This document shows, in pieces, positions 41,526 to 49,972 of a stretch of DNA of 64,000 nt; the stretch's first letter is position 1; every line of letters begins with the position of its first letter. Where the stretch lies: positions 81,494 through 145,493 of the forward strand of contig DAOUME010000022.1 of the NCBI GenBank assembly GCA_034411995.1, given 5' to 3'. The notes under the pieces are model-generated. The model made no database searches and had not been told where the DNA came from. It saw only the letters and a program-made list of their open reading frames with translations. A program made the translations under genes and the position numbers. The DNA is from JAUVXJ01 sp034411995. Lineage in GTDB: Bacteria; Chloroflexota; Anaerolineae; UBA7937; B3-Chlor.

Positions 41526-43172
41526 ATGAGGAGAGAGATTCGGGCCTCACGTGGAACGGAGTTGACCTGCAAGGGATGGGGACAGGAAGCTGCCATGCGC
41601 ATGCTGATGAACAACCTGGATCCTGAGGTTGCCGAGAAGCCCGACGAACTCATCGTCTACGGCGGGCGGGGCAAGGCAGCCCGCAACTGGGAGGCCTTCG
41701 ACGCCATCGTGGCCGCGCTCAAGGAACTGGAGAACGACGAGACGCTCCTCGTCCAATCCGGGAAACCGGTGGGCGTCTTCCGGACTCACCCCGATGCTCC
41801 TCGGGTCCTACTGGCCAACTCCAACATCGTCCCTGCCTGGGCCAATCAAGAGTACTTCAACGAACTGGACGCCAAGGGCCTCATCATGTACGGGCAGATG
41901 ACGGCTGGCAGTTGGATCTACATCGGCACGCAGGGTATCCTCCAGGGCACCTACGAGACGTTGGGCACGGCGGCACAGAAGCATTTCGGGACCAGTCTCA
42001 AAGGCAAGTTCGTGCTCACGGCAGGACTGGGCGGCATGGGCGGAGCACAACCACTGGCCATCACCATGAACGAGGGCGTCGGCCTGATCGTGGAGGTGGA
42101 CCCGGCCAGAGCTCAGCGACGGCTGGAGACCTCCTACCTGGACGTGGTCGTGGATGAACTGGAAGAGGCGATGACGCTGGTGGAGGAAGCGCTCTCCAGA
42201 GAAGAGCCAAGGTCCATCGGACTCATCGCCAACGCCGCCGACGTCTATCCCGAACTGGTAATCCGGGGCGTCGTGCCCGACATGGTCACTGACCAGACGC
42301 CCGCTCACGACCCCCGCAGCTACATCCCGCAAGGGTTGTCTGTAGAAGAGGCGCAGAGACTGTGGGACAAGGATCCCGAGGAGTATTCCCGTCGCTCCGT
42401 GGAGTCCATGGGACGACACGTCCAGGCCATGCTCGATTTCCAGAAGCAAGGGGCCGTCGTCTTCGACTATGGAAACAACATCCGACAGCGCGCCTACGAA
42501 GCTGGAGTGAAGAACGCCTTCGATTTCCCCGGCTTCGTGCCCGCGTATATCCGACCCCTCTTCTGCGAGGGCAAAGGCCCCTTCCGCTGGGTGGCTCTCT
42601 CGGGAGATCCCCAGGACATCTACAAGACCGACGAAGTGGTAATGCGAGAATTCTCCTACGACGAGCACCTGGTGCGCTGGATCCGGATGGCCCAGCAGAA
42701 GGTCAAGTTCCAGGGGCTGCCCTCGCGTATCTGCTGGCTGGGCTATGGTGAGCGAGCCAGATTCGGCCTCATGATCAACGACCTGGTGGGAAGTGGTGAG
42801 ATCTCCGCGCCCATCGTCATCGGGCGGGATCACCTGGATGGCGGCTCGGTGGCCTCCCCCTATCGGGAGACGGAGGGCATGAAGGACGGTAGTGACGCCA
42901 TCGCCGACTGGCCGCTGCTCAACGCCCTCATCAACGCGGTGGGTGGTGCCACCTGGATCTCTATCCACCACGGCGGCGGGGTGGGGATCGGCTACTCCAT
43001 TCACGCGGGACAGGTCACCGTGGCTGACGGCACGCCCGAAGCCGCTCGACGCCTGGAGCGCGTCCTGACCACCGACCCCGGAACCGCCATCATGCGCCAC
43101 GTCGACGCCGGATACGAGGAAGCCATAGAGGCCGCCAGGCGCCACGGGATCAAGATCCCCACGATGAAGTAG
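41526..43172 (+). CDS. hutU: Urocanate hydratase
   Basis: A 548-residue enzyme that converts urocanate to imidazolonepropionate with tightly bound NAD+ as an electrophile. It opens IRASRGTELTCKGWGQEAAMRMLMNNLDPEVAE; the NAD site includes LTAGLGGMGGAQPLAITMNEG; the catalytic region has GNNIRQRAYEAG and FCEGKGPFRWVALSGDP, and the end LNALINAVGGATWISIHHGGGVGIGYS is highly conserved. Start ATG with CGGAGGTG. The second step of histidine degradation; hutI follows 25 bp downstream. Confidence 0.96.
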   Translation: MRREIRASRGTELTCKGWGQEAAMRMLMNNLDPEVAEKPDELIVYGGRGKAARNWEAFDAIVAALKELENDETLLVQSGKPVGVFRTHPDAPRVLLANSNIVPAWANQEYFNELDAKGLIMYGQMTAGSWIYIGTQGILQGTYETLGTAAQKHFGTSLKGKFVLTAGLGGMGGAQPLAITMNEGVGLIVEVDPARAQRRLETSYLDVVVDELEEAMTLVEEALSREEPRSIGLIANAADVYPELVIRGVVPDMVTDQTPAHDPRSYIPQGLSVEEAQRLWDKDPEEYSRRSVESMGRHVQAMLDFQKQGAVVFDYGNNIRQRAYEAGVKNAFDFPGFVPAYIRPLFCEGKGPFRWVALSGDPQDIYKTDEVVMREFSYDEHLVRWIRMAQQKVKFQGLPSRICWLGYGERARFGLMINDLVGSGEISAPIVIGRDHLDGGSVASPYRETEGMKDGSDAIADWPLLNALINAVGGATWISIHHGGGVGIGYSIHAGQVTVADGTPEAARRLERVLTTDPGTAIMRHVDAGYEEAIEAARRHGIKIPTMK

Positions 43173-43197
43173 ATATGAAAGCGGTTCTGTATATACA

Positions 43198-44460
43198 ATG
43201 CCAACCGACCTCGTAGTACATAGCTCCCAGCAGCTTCTCACGCTGGCCTCGCAGGCCAGTCCGAAGCGCGGCCCGGCGATGAGGGAGCTAGGCATCATCG
43301 AAGACGGCGCCGTCGCGGTGCAGGGTGACCGCATCGTCCTCGTCGGCACCACCGAGGATGTCCTCGCCGAGGTGGGGGGCGCCGCCAAGACCATCGACGC
43401 CTCGGGCAAAGTGGTCCTACCCGGTTTCGTGGATCCGCACACCCACCTGGTCTTCGCCGGAGATCGGGCCTCGGAGTTCGAGCTGCGCCTTCAGGGCGCC
43501 GCCTACATGGAGATCCTGGCCGCCGGGGGCGGGATCATGAATACCGTCAGGGCCACCAGAGCGGCCAGCCTCGCCGACATCATCGCCCAGAGCCGGAAGC
43601 GTCTGGACAGGATGCTGACCCACGGCACCACCACGGCCGAGGCGAAGACCGGCTATGGCTTGGACACCGAGAACGAGTTGAAAATGCTGGAGGCCATTCG
43701 CCTCCTAGACGAAGCCCATGCCGTGGACCTCATCCCTACGTTCCTCGGGGCTCACGCCATTCCCGCAGAATACGAGGGGCGCACGGACGAGTACGTCAGC
43801 GTGGTGGTGGAGGAGATGATGCCGGCCCTGGAAGCACGGGGCTGCCTTGGCCACGACCCGCCTCCCTTCTGCGACGTCTTCTGCGAAGACGGGGCCTTCT
43901 CCGTGGAGCAGAGCCGGAGGATCCTGCAACAGGCCCGCAAGCTAGGTATGGGGCTCAAGATCCACGCCGACGAGTTCAAGGCTCTGGGCGGCACCGCCCT
44001 GGCGGTGGAACTGGGAGCGACGTCGGCAGACCACCTGGCCTGCACTCCCGACGAGGAGATCAGGCTCCTGGCAGACTCCGACACTGTTGGGGTGCTGTTG
44101 CCCGGGACACCCTTCGGTCTGGCAGAGGATCACTACGCAGCAGCGAGGAAGATGATCGATGCGGGGGTGGCAGTAGCCCTGGCTACGGACCTGAACCCTG
44201 GCACCTGCTACTGCGAGTCCATGCCCTTCATCATGGCCCTGGCCTGCCGCTACATGGGCATGACCCCCGCAGAAGCGATCGTGGCTTCCATCATCAACGC
44301 CGCCCACGCCATCGGCCTGGGGCACGAGGTGGGCAGTCTGGAAGTCGGCAAGAAGGCCGACGTGCTCATCCTGGGCACTCCCGACTACCGCCACCTGCCC
44401 TACCGGTTCGGCAGCAACCTGGTGCAGACCGTGATCAAGGCTGGCCGCGTAGTGCGATAG
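43198..44460 (+). CDS. hutI: Imidazolonepropionase
   Basis: A 420-residue amidohydrolase that opens imidazolonepropionate to formiminoglutamate. Metal ligands are in FVDPHTHLVFAGDRASEF, LKIHADEFKALGG (His and Glu), TSADHLAC and the Asp in ALATDLNPGTCYCESMPF. It ends with the usual VGSLEVGKKADVLILGTPDYRHLPYRFG. No strong SD; the ATG at 43198 follows a short A/T-rich gap after hutU. Third step of the Hut pathway. Confidence 0.95.
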   Translation: MPTDLVVHSSQQLLTLASQASPKRGPAMRELGIIEDGAVAVQGDRIVLVGTTEDVLAEVGGAAKTIDASGKVVLPGFVDPHTHLVFAGDRASEFELRLQGAAYMEILAAGGGIMNTVRATRAASLADIIAQSRKRLDRMLTHGTTTAEAKTGYGLDTENELKMLEAIRLLDEAHAVDLIPTFLGAHAIPAEYEGRTDEYVSVVVEEMMPALEARGCLGHDPPPFCDVFCEDGAFSVEQSRRILQQARKLGMGLKIHADEFKALGGTALAVELGATSADHLACTPDEEIRLLADSDTVGVLLPGTPFGLAEDHYAAARKMIDAGVAVALATDLNPGTCYCESMPFIMALACRYMGMTPAEAIVASIINAAHAIGLGHEVGSLEVGKKADVLILGTPDYRHLPYRFGSNLVQTVIKAGRVVR

Positions 44461-44478
44461 CGAAAGCGAGGCACCCCG

Positions 44479-44985
44479 ATGGAGCTCTACCCCCTTGCCG
44501 ATACTGACAAGGTCAAGATGCTGCGCAAGCTGGCCCTCTTCTGGGACGGCCAATGGTTCCTGCACAGCGTAGAGAGGTTCGGCCTCGAAGAGGCCATCGT
44601 CCTCAACGCCGCCGTTCGGACGGCTTTCGGCCGCATCGAGATGCGCACCATGCTCAAGGCGCTGGGCAAGAAGAATGCGGACGACCTGATCGACGCCGTG
44701 CGTATGATCGCCACCCACACCGACCTGCTGCTGGGCCCGGGGGTCAGAGCCAGCTATGAGGTGGAAGCTCACCGGGCGCGCGTCATCGTACGTCGCTGCG
44801 CCGCTTTTGAGGGCGCCAAGACAGCCAACCTAGCCAGGCAAGATCAGGCCTGCGTGACTTGTGAGACTTTGTGGGACGCCTGGTTCAAAGTGTTGCTCCC
44901 GGCGACCAAGATCAGTGTGCAGTACCCCCAGCGCCAGGGCATGGGCGACGCGGTATGTGAGTTCCTCATCGCAGAGGACTGGTGA
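44479..44985 (+). CDS. DUF6125/L-2-amino-thiazoline-4-carboxylate hydrolase-like protein
   Basis: A 168-residue protein of uncertain function. It reads KVKMLRKLALFWDGQWFLHSVERFGLEEAIVLNAAVRTAFGRIEMRTMLKALG in the helical half, and has three conserved-looking cysteines (RRCAAFEG, QACVTCETLWDAWF) in the second half. The pattern resembles DUF6125 proteins, which share a fold with bacterial ATC hydrolases. It sits between hutI and tRNA-His in the histidine block, so a side role in histidine or thiol metabolism is possible, but not shown. Confidence 0.62.
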   Translation: MELYPLADTDKVKMLRKLALFWDGQWFLHSVERFGLEEAIVLNAAVRTAFGRIEMRTMLKALGKKNADDLIDAVRMIATHTDLLLGPGVRASYEVEAHRARVIVRRCAAFEGAKTANLARQDQACVTCETLWDAWFKVLLPATKISVQYPQRQGMGDAVCEFLIAEDW

Positions 44986-44988
44986 CCC

Positions 44989-45017
44989 TTGCGTTCCACT
45001 CCTCAGTGTGATATACT
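44989..45017 (+). promoter_or_regulatory. Promoter of tRNA-His
   Basis: TTGCGT (44989-44994), 17-bp spacer, TATACT (45012-45017), ending 24 bp before the mature tRNA 5' end. It begins 4 bases after the upstream stop codon. Confidence 0.74.
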
Positions 45018-45041
45018 TAGCCGAGAATCTGAGTTGCCGCG

Positions 45042-45114
45042 GTGGACGTAGCTCAACTGGCAGAGCACTGGACTGTGGATCCTGTGGTTGCGGGTTCGAT
45101 CCCCGTCGTCCACC
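45042..45114 (+). tRNA. tRNA-His(GTG)
   Basis: Full cloverleaf: acceptor GTGGACG/CGTCCAC; D-stem GCTC/GAGC; anticodon loop CTGTGGA with anticodon GTG at 45075-45077; variable loop TGGTT; T-stem GCGGG/CCCGT with loop TTCGATC. The discriminator is C73, and a G precedes position 1 (45041), giving the G-1:C73 identity pair specific to tRNA-His. The anticodon stem has one T-T mismatch. The CCA end is not encoded. Confidence 0.96.
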
Positions 45115-45129
45115 CTTCTCGCCGCTGGA

Positions 45130-45162
45130 GGAGCCGCAGGTATTCAGCCTGGGCTCCTTTTT
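45130..45162 (+). terminator. Intrinsic terminator after tRNA-His
   Basis: GGAGCC and CAGG pair with CCTG and GGCTCC in a stem with one bulged base and a short loop, followed by TTTTT. It lies 15 bp after the tRNA and 67 bp before the hutH start, so hutH would depend on readthrough or an unseen promoter. Confidence 0.85.
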
Positions 45163-45228
45163 CTTGCTCTCATGGCTATGTCAACACCAGCCAGTGCGTC
45201 CTTCGCCAATGAACCAGGAGGCCAAGTG

Positions 45229-46944
45229 ATGGAGCAGTCGAAGGAGGAACCCCACCATCCCACCACGTTGATCATTGACGGAGAAAGCCTCTCCATCCAA
45301 GACGTGGTGAATGTCGCCCGTGATCGTGGCCGAGCAGAGTTGTCTGCTGAGGCGCGAGGAAGGGTACAGACCTGCAGAGCATGGGTGGACAGGATAGTAG
45401 AGGAGGGAGAGCTGACCGTCTATGGACTGACCACCGGTTACGGCTCTCTGGCCGAGGTAAACATCTCCCCCGAAGACGTCGAGAGCCTGGTCCGCAACAT
45501 GATCATGAGTCATGCGGCAGGTGTGGGCGACCCGCTGGACGAGGAAGTGGTGAGGGCCACCATTCTCATCCGGGCGAACACGCTGGCCAAGGGGCACTCG
45601 GGCATCAGGACGGAGGTTCTGGAAACGCTCCTGGCCATGCTGAACGCAGGCGTGCATCCCGTCATGCCGGAGAAAGGCTCCCTGGGGGCCAGTGGTGACC
45701 TGGCCCCTCTCGCACACCTGGCCCTGGTGCTTTGCAGGGACACCGGCGGCGGCGAGGCGTTCTTCCAAGGACACCGGCTGCCCGCCGACGTGGCGATGCG
45801 CCAGGCCGGCCTCGAGCAATTGACTCTGAAGGCCAAAGAAGGTCTGGCCCTGATCAATGGGTCCACGGTGAGTGCCGCCCTGGCCACGCTTGCCCTGCAC
45901 GACGCAGAGTTGCTGGTCAAGAACGCCGAGATTGCGTTGGCCATGAGCCTGGAAGCGATGCGTGGGGTTTCCGACGCTTTTGACCCGAAGGTGCACGTGG
46001 CGCGTGGGCACGACGGCCAGATCAGATGCACCCACGACGTCCTCCGCTTGATCGAAGGGAGCGAACTGATAGACTCCACCAGCAGGGTGCAGGATCCATA
46101 TTCGCTGCGCTGCGCTCCCCAGGTGATCGGCGCCGTGCGAGACGCCCTGGCCTTCGTCAGGCTCGTAGTCGGGACCGAGATCAACGCGGCCACGGACAAC
46201 CCACTCATCTTTCTCGATCTTCCTGAGGCGCGGCTGAACAAGGCCATCTCCTGCGGCAACTTCCACGGCGAGCCCCTGGCGCTAGCCATGGACTTGCTGA
46301 GCATCGCGGTGGCGGACTTGGGGAGCATCTCGGAGCGCAGGGTCTTCCGGCTACTCGACAACTCTCTGAGCGTGGGCCTGCCTCCCATGCTGATCGAAGA
46401 CAGCGGCGTCAACAGCGGGCTGATGATGGCCCAGTACACCGCGGCGGCTCTGGTATCAGATAACAAGACCCTGGCTCATCCGGACAGCGTGGATTCCATC
46501 CCCACCTCCGCCAGCCAGGAGGACCACGTCAGCATGAGCATGAACGCAGCGAGGCACGCCAGGGAGATCGTGAGCAACACGGAGCAGATCGTAGGCATCG
46601 AGATGCTCTGTGCGGCCCAGGCCCTCGATTTCAGGCGTGCCGGACTGGAGTTCAGCACGGCAAGCTGGACGGAGGACGAGGCCCGGCAAAGGCAGAAGAA
46701 AGTGGTAGAATACGAGCTAAAGAAGGGAAGGGCGGTCGCCAAGGCGAGCCTGGGACGGGGTACCAAGGCCGCCCACCGGGCCATCAGGGCGCAAAGCGAC
46801 TATTTCGAGCGTGACCGACCCCTCTACCCCGACCTGGAACGTATGGCGCACCTGGTCCACGGCGGAGGTATCGTCAGAGAAGTCGAGACCGCTCTGGGCA
46901 CGCCCCTGGCCGGGGCAGCGGAGATGGTAGTCAAGCCCACCTAG
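45229..46944 (+). CDS. hutH: Histidine ammonia-lyase
   Basis: A 571-residue MIO-dependent lyase that turns histidine into urocanate. The cofactor forms from the Ala-Ser-Gly triad in GSLGASGDLAPLAHLAL (about residues 154-156); the N-terminal lid is YGLTTGYGSLAEVNI, and active-site segments include QDPYSLRCAPQVIGAVRDAL, TDNPLIF, GNFHGEPLAL and ASQEDHVSM. It is longer than most HutH (about 510) because of an extended N-terminus and C-terminal region. ATG at 45229 follows AGGAGG. It lies behind the tRNA-His terminator and before hisS. Confidence 0.93.
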   Translation: MEQSKEEPHHPTTLIIDGESLSIQDVVNVARDRGRAELSAEARGRVQTCRAWVDRIVEEGELTVYGLTTGYGSLAEVNISPEDVESLVRNMIMSHAAGVGDPLDEEVVRATILIRANTLAKGHSGIRTEVLETLLAMLNAGVHPVMPEKGSLGASGDLAPLAHLALVLCRDTGGGEAFFQGHRLPADVAMRQAGLEQLTLKAKEGLALINGSTVSAALATLALHDAELLVKNAEIALAMSLEAMRGVSDAFDPKVHVARGHDGQIRCTHDVLRLIEGSELIDSTSRVQDPYSLRCAPQVIGAVRDALAFVRLVVGTEINAATDNPLIFLDLPEARLNKAISCGNFHGEPLALAMDLLSIAVADLGSISERRVFRLLDNSLSVGLPPMLIEDSGVNSGLMMAQYTAAALVSDNKTLAHPDSVDSIPTSASQEDHVSMSMNAARHAREIVSNTEQIVGIEMLCAAQALDFRRAGLEFSTASWTEDEARQRQKKVVEYELKKGRAVAKASLGRGTKAAHRAIRAQSDYFERDRPLYPDLERMAHLVHGGGIVREVETALGTPLAGAAEMVVKPT

Positions 46945-47015
46945 CAGCGCCCCCTGTGCCAGCCCGGGAGTGCGCCGGGCCGCCACCAGAGCAAGGCCAG
47001 AAAGGGTAGTGTCAA

Positions 47016-48353
47016 GTGTCAGCGATAGTGAAACCGAAGCTTCCTAGAGGTATGAGAGACATCCTGCCTCAGCAGATGATCCATCGTCAATATGTGATCG
47101 GTATCATCCAGGATGTATTCGAGCGCTATGGGTACGAGCCTCTTTCTACGCCCTCGGTGGAACTTCACGAGACGCTGACCGGCAAGTACGGTCCTGACGC
47201 CGAGCGGATGATCTACTCCGTCTCACGAAAGGGAGGCAAGGAGAAACTGGCCCTGCGCTACGATTTGTCCGTGCCCCTTTCACGGGTCATGGCCATGTAT
47301 CCTGACCTCCGCAAGCCCTTCAAACGGTACCAGATCTCTCCCGTCTGGAGAGGTGAAAGACCGGGCAAAGGCCGGTACCGCGAGTTCTACCAGTGCGACG
47401 TGGACACGGTGGGCACGTCCAGCATGCTCGCCGATGCCGAGTTGCTCAGAATCACTTACGACGTTCTCAGCCGTCTCGGCTTCGAGCACTTCGTGATGAA
47501 GATCAACGACCGCAAGATCCTCACGGGCATCGGCCAATTCGCCGGAGTCCCGGACGAATTGATGGTGGGACTCTACCGCTCCATCGACAAGCTGGAGAAG
47601 ATCGGGCTGGAGGGCGTGAAGGATGAGCTCAGGGCCAGCCAGATACCTGAGGACGCCATCGCTCGACTCCTCGAGTTGCTGCGAATCAAAGGTGACAGCC
47701 AAGCCATACTGAGGGAGCTGCAAGAACGGCTCGGCGAGTACCCCGTAGCTCTCGAGGGGATCGGAGAGCTCCAGGAACTCCTCGCCTACGGCGGGGACAT
47801 GGGCGTTCCGGCCGGGCAGTGTCAGGCGGATTTCTCCATGGTCCGAGGCCTGGACTACTACACCGGGCCCATCTTCGAGACGGTGGTGGAAGAGCCGCGA
47901 GTGGGCAGCATCTGCGGAGGCGGGCGCTACGACGAGCTCATCGGCACCTTCAGCGACCGTAGCTACCCGGCCACCGGGATCAGCTTCGGCATCGAGCGCA
48001 TCATCGAAGTGATGGAGGAGCTGAGCATGTTCCCCCCCGATGTGGGGACGACCAAGACCCAGGTGCTGGTCACCATCTTCAGCGAGGATCAGATGGCGAC
48101 CTCACTCCAGGTGAGCGGAAACCTGCGTACCTCAGGCCTCAACACCGAGCTGTACTTCGAAAACGATCCTCTGGGAGACCAGATACGGTACGCTTTGAAG
48201 AAGGGCGTACCCTACGTCGTCATCGTTGGTCCTGACGAGGCAGCGGCGGGACAGGTGACCGTTCGAAACCTGGCTCTGAAAGAGCAGCGCACAGTGGCCA
48301 GAGAGTCCTTGATCGACCACATCAAAGACTGGAAGGGACACGAGGGAGTATGA
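47016..48353 (+). CDS. hisS: Histidyl-tRNA synthetase
   Basis: A 445-residue class II synthetase that charges the tRNA-His encoded 2 kb upstream. It begins KLPRGMRDILPQQMIHRQYVIGIIQDVFERYGYEPL; motif 2 is FKRYQISPVWRGERPGKGRYREFYQCDVD; the His-specific loop is FSMVRGLDYYTGPIFET; motif 3 region is ICGGGRYDELIG and GISFGIERII. The C-terminal anticodon domain follows. It starts at GTG, 71 bp after hutH, and its stop overlaps the next start. Confidence 0.94.
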   Translation: MSAIVKPKLPRGMRDILPQQMIHRQYVIGIIQDVFERYGYEPLSTPSVELHETLTGKYGPDAERMIYSVSRKGGKEKLALRYDLSVPLSRVMAMYPDLRKPFKRYQISPVWRGERPGKGRYREFYQCDVDTVGTSSMLADAELLRITYDVLSRLGFEHFVMKINDRKILTGIGQFAGVPDELMVGLYRSIDKLEKIGLEGVKDELRASQIPEDAIARLLELLRIKGDSQAILRELQERLGEYPVALEGIGELQELLAYGGDMGVPAGQCQADFSMVRGLDYYTGPIFETVVEEPRVGSICGGGRYDELIGTFSDRSYPATGISFGIERIIEVMEELSMFPPDVGTTKTQVLVTIFSEDQMATSLQVSGNLRTSGLNTELYFENDPLGDQIRYALKKGVPYVVIVGPDEAAAGQVTVRNLALKEQRTVARESLIDHIKDWKGHEGV

Positions 48354-49114
48354 GAGACGTCAGCGGTGTGATCTTCGACATGGGGAACACACTGATGTAC
48401 CTGGACAACGAGTGGGAGACTGTCCGCCGCCAGGGAGCGAGCGACCTGGTCGACTTCCTGATGGAAAAAGGCTTCTCCATCGAACCTTCTCAGTTCGCCG
48501 AAGAGTACCTCGCCCTGCGCCAGTCACTGTACGCCAGGGCGGTGGAGGAACAAGTGGAGTACACCGCAGAGTACTCTTTGAGGACCTTGCTGAGCCAGTG
48601 GAGCTTCGAGGACGTGAGCCAGGAGCTGGTCGAGGAAGCGCTGCAATCGTTCTTCGCCTTTGAAGTGAATCAGTGGACACCCTACCCCCAGGCCCTGGCC
48701 ACCCTGCGTGAGTTGTCGAAACGCGGCCACAGGCTGGCTATCATCTCCAACGCCACCGATGATCCGCTCATCCAGCGGTTGGTGGACAGATTCGGCTTCC
48801 GCCAGTGGCTGGACGTCAGCTTCACTTCGGCGGGTGTGGGCTTGCGCAAACCGCACCCTGAGATCTTCCGAAGAGTGCTGGACCAATGGGGCTTTCCTGC
48901 CGCACAAGTGGTGATGATCGGCGACACGCTGCGCTTCGATGTCCTCGGCGCCCACAACTCTGGCTGCAAGGGCATCCTGGCGGCCTGGGACCTGTACCCG
49001 GACTACGACGCAGGCGGGGATCATGTCGTGCCCGACGCCACTGCTGAGAGCCTGCCCCATCTTCTGGACGTGATCGCAGCTCTCGACGAGCGGCCAGCGG
49101 CCGAGTCAGCCTAG
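48350..49114 (+). CDS. HAD-superfamily hydrolase 1
   Basis: A 254-residue HAD phosphatase. Motif I is VIFDMGNTLMYLD, in which the second Asp of DxD is replaced by Asn, hinting at altered activity; motif II is AIISNATDD, motif III Lys in VGLRKPHPEIF, motif IV VVMIGDTLRFDVLGAHNSG. A helical cap lies at residues ~20-100. The ATG overlaps the hisS stop by 4 bp, so the genes are coupled. Substrate unknown. Confidence 0.85.
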   Translation: MRDVSGVIFDMGNTLMYLDNEWETVRRQGASDLVDFLMEKGFSIEPSQFAEEYLALRQSLYARAVEEQVEYTAEYSLRTLLSQWSFEDVSQELVEEALQSFFAFEVNQWTPYPQALATLRELSKRGHRLAIISNATDDPLIQRLVDRFGFRQWLDVSFTSAGVGLRKPHPEIFRRVLDQWGFPAAQVVMIGDTLRFDVLGAHNSGCKGILAAWDLYPDYDAGGDHVVPDATAESLPHLLDVIAALDERPAAESA

Positions 49115-49118
49115 CACG

Positions 49119-49754
49119 ATGACCATCGAGGCGGTCATCTTCGACCTTGGTGGAGTCCTGGTGCGCACCGAGTTTCCTGAAGTACGCCGCCGCTTGGAGC
49201 TGCGCCTGGGGCTAGAGCCCGGCACCGTCGGCCGCGCCATCTGGGGAAGCAGAGAGTGGGAACTGGCGCAGATCGGAGCCCTTTCCTACGAGGAATACTG
49301 GCAGAGCGTGGGGGCCACGCTGGGCCTGTCCTCACCCCAGGAGATAGCAGACTTCAGGCGGGAGTACTTCTCGGCTGACCGCGTGGACCAGGAACTGGTG
49401 CGCCTCATCGAGGCGCTCCGTACCCGCTACAAGATCGGGCTCTTGAGCAACGCCCCCGATAAGCTGGGCGTCTGGCTGGAAAACGACTGGGGGATCAAGC
49501 ATCTCTTCGATGCCATCGTCTATTCCGCCGACGTAGGGATGGTCAAGCCCGATCCGAAGATCTACCAGCTAACCCTCGAGAAGCTCGCGGTAAGGCCCTC
49601 TGAGGCGCTCTTCGTGGACGACTACTCGCGCAATATCGAAACCGCCCTCGCTCTGGGCATGAAAGCCGTCCTTTTCACGACTGCGAAGGCGCTGAAGAAA
49701 GACCTCAAGCAGTACGTCGTGTGGGACGTGGAAAACGGCGGCTCTCCAGCATAG
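49119..49754 (+). CDS. HAD-superfamily hydrolase 2
   Basis: A 211-residue HAD protein of the haloacid dehalogenase/epoxide hydrolase N-terminal type. Motif I is VIFDLGGVLVRTEF (second Asp replaced by Gly, as in several family members), motif II GLLSNAPD, motif III MVKPDPKIYQL and motif IV LFVDDYSRNIETALALG. It starts 4 bp after the previous HAD gene; the pair probably arose or functions together. Confidence 0.86.
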   Translation: MTIEAVIFDLGGVLVRTEFPEVRRRLELRLGLEPGTVGRAIWGSREWELAQIGALSYEEYWQSVGATLGLSSPQEIADFRREYFSADRVDQELVRLIEALRTRYKIGLLSNAPDKLGVWLENDWGIKHLFDAIVYSADVGMVKPDPKIYQLTLEKLAVRPSEALFVDDYSRNIETALALGMKAVLFTTAKALKKDLKQYVVWDVENGGSPA

Positions 49755-49901
49755 GACCTCCCCGTGCACGCTTCCTGCTCCGGGGACAGCCGCGCTGGCC
49801 CGGTGATTCTCAATCTCACCTGGTGCTGCCCTTCGGTTTGAGCCAGATGAAACCCCCGAACGCCCTGCTCCGCGCGTTGCTTGTTGGCCCCAGGCACCCA
49901 T

Positions 49902-49930
49902 TTGACTTGATGGTCTACGACCACTATAAT
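49902..49930 (+). promoter_or_regulatory. Promoter of the HEAT-repeat gene
   Basis: TTGACT (49902-49907), 17-bp spacer, perfect TATAAT (49925-49930). It fixes the gene start downstream, at ATG 49973. Confidence 0.8.
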
Positions 49931-49972
49931 CAAGTTACATACCCGCTCGACTGTGGTAGGTTCAGGCACGAG

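Noticed and set aside
46945..47015. T-box or attenuator upstream of hisS
   Set aside because: 71-bp gap, no T-box motif, no His-codon leader and no terminator hairpin.
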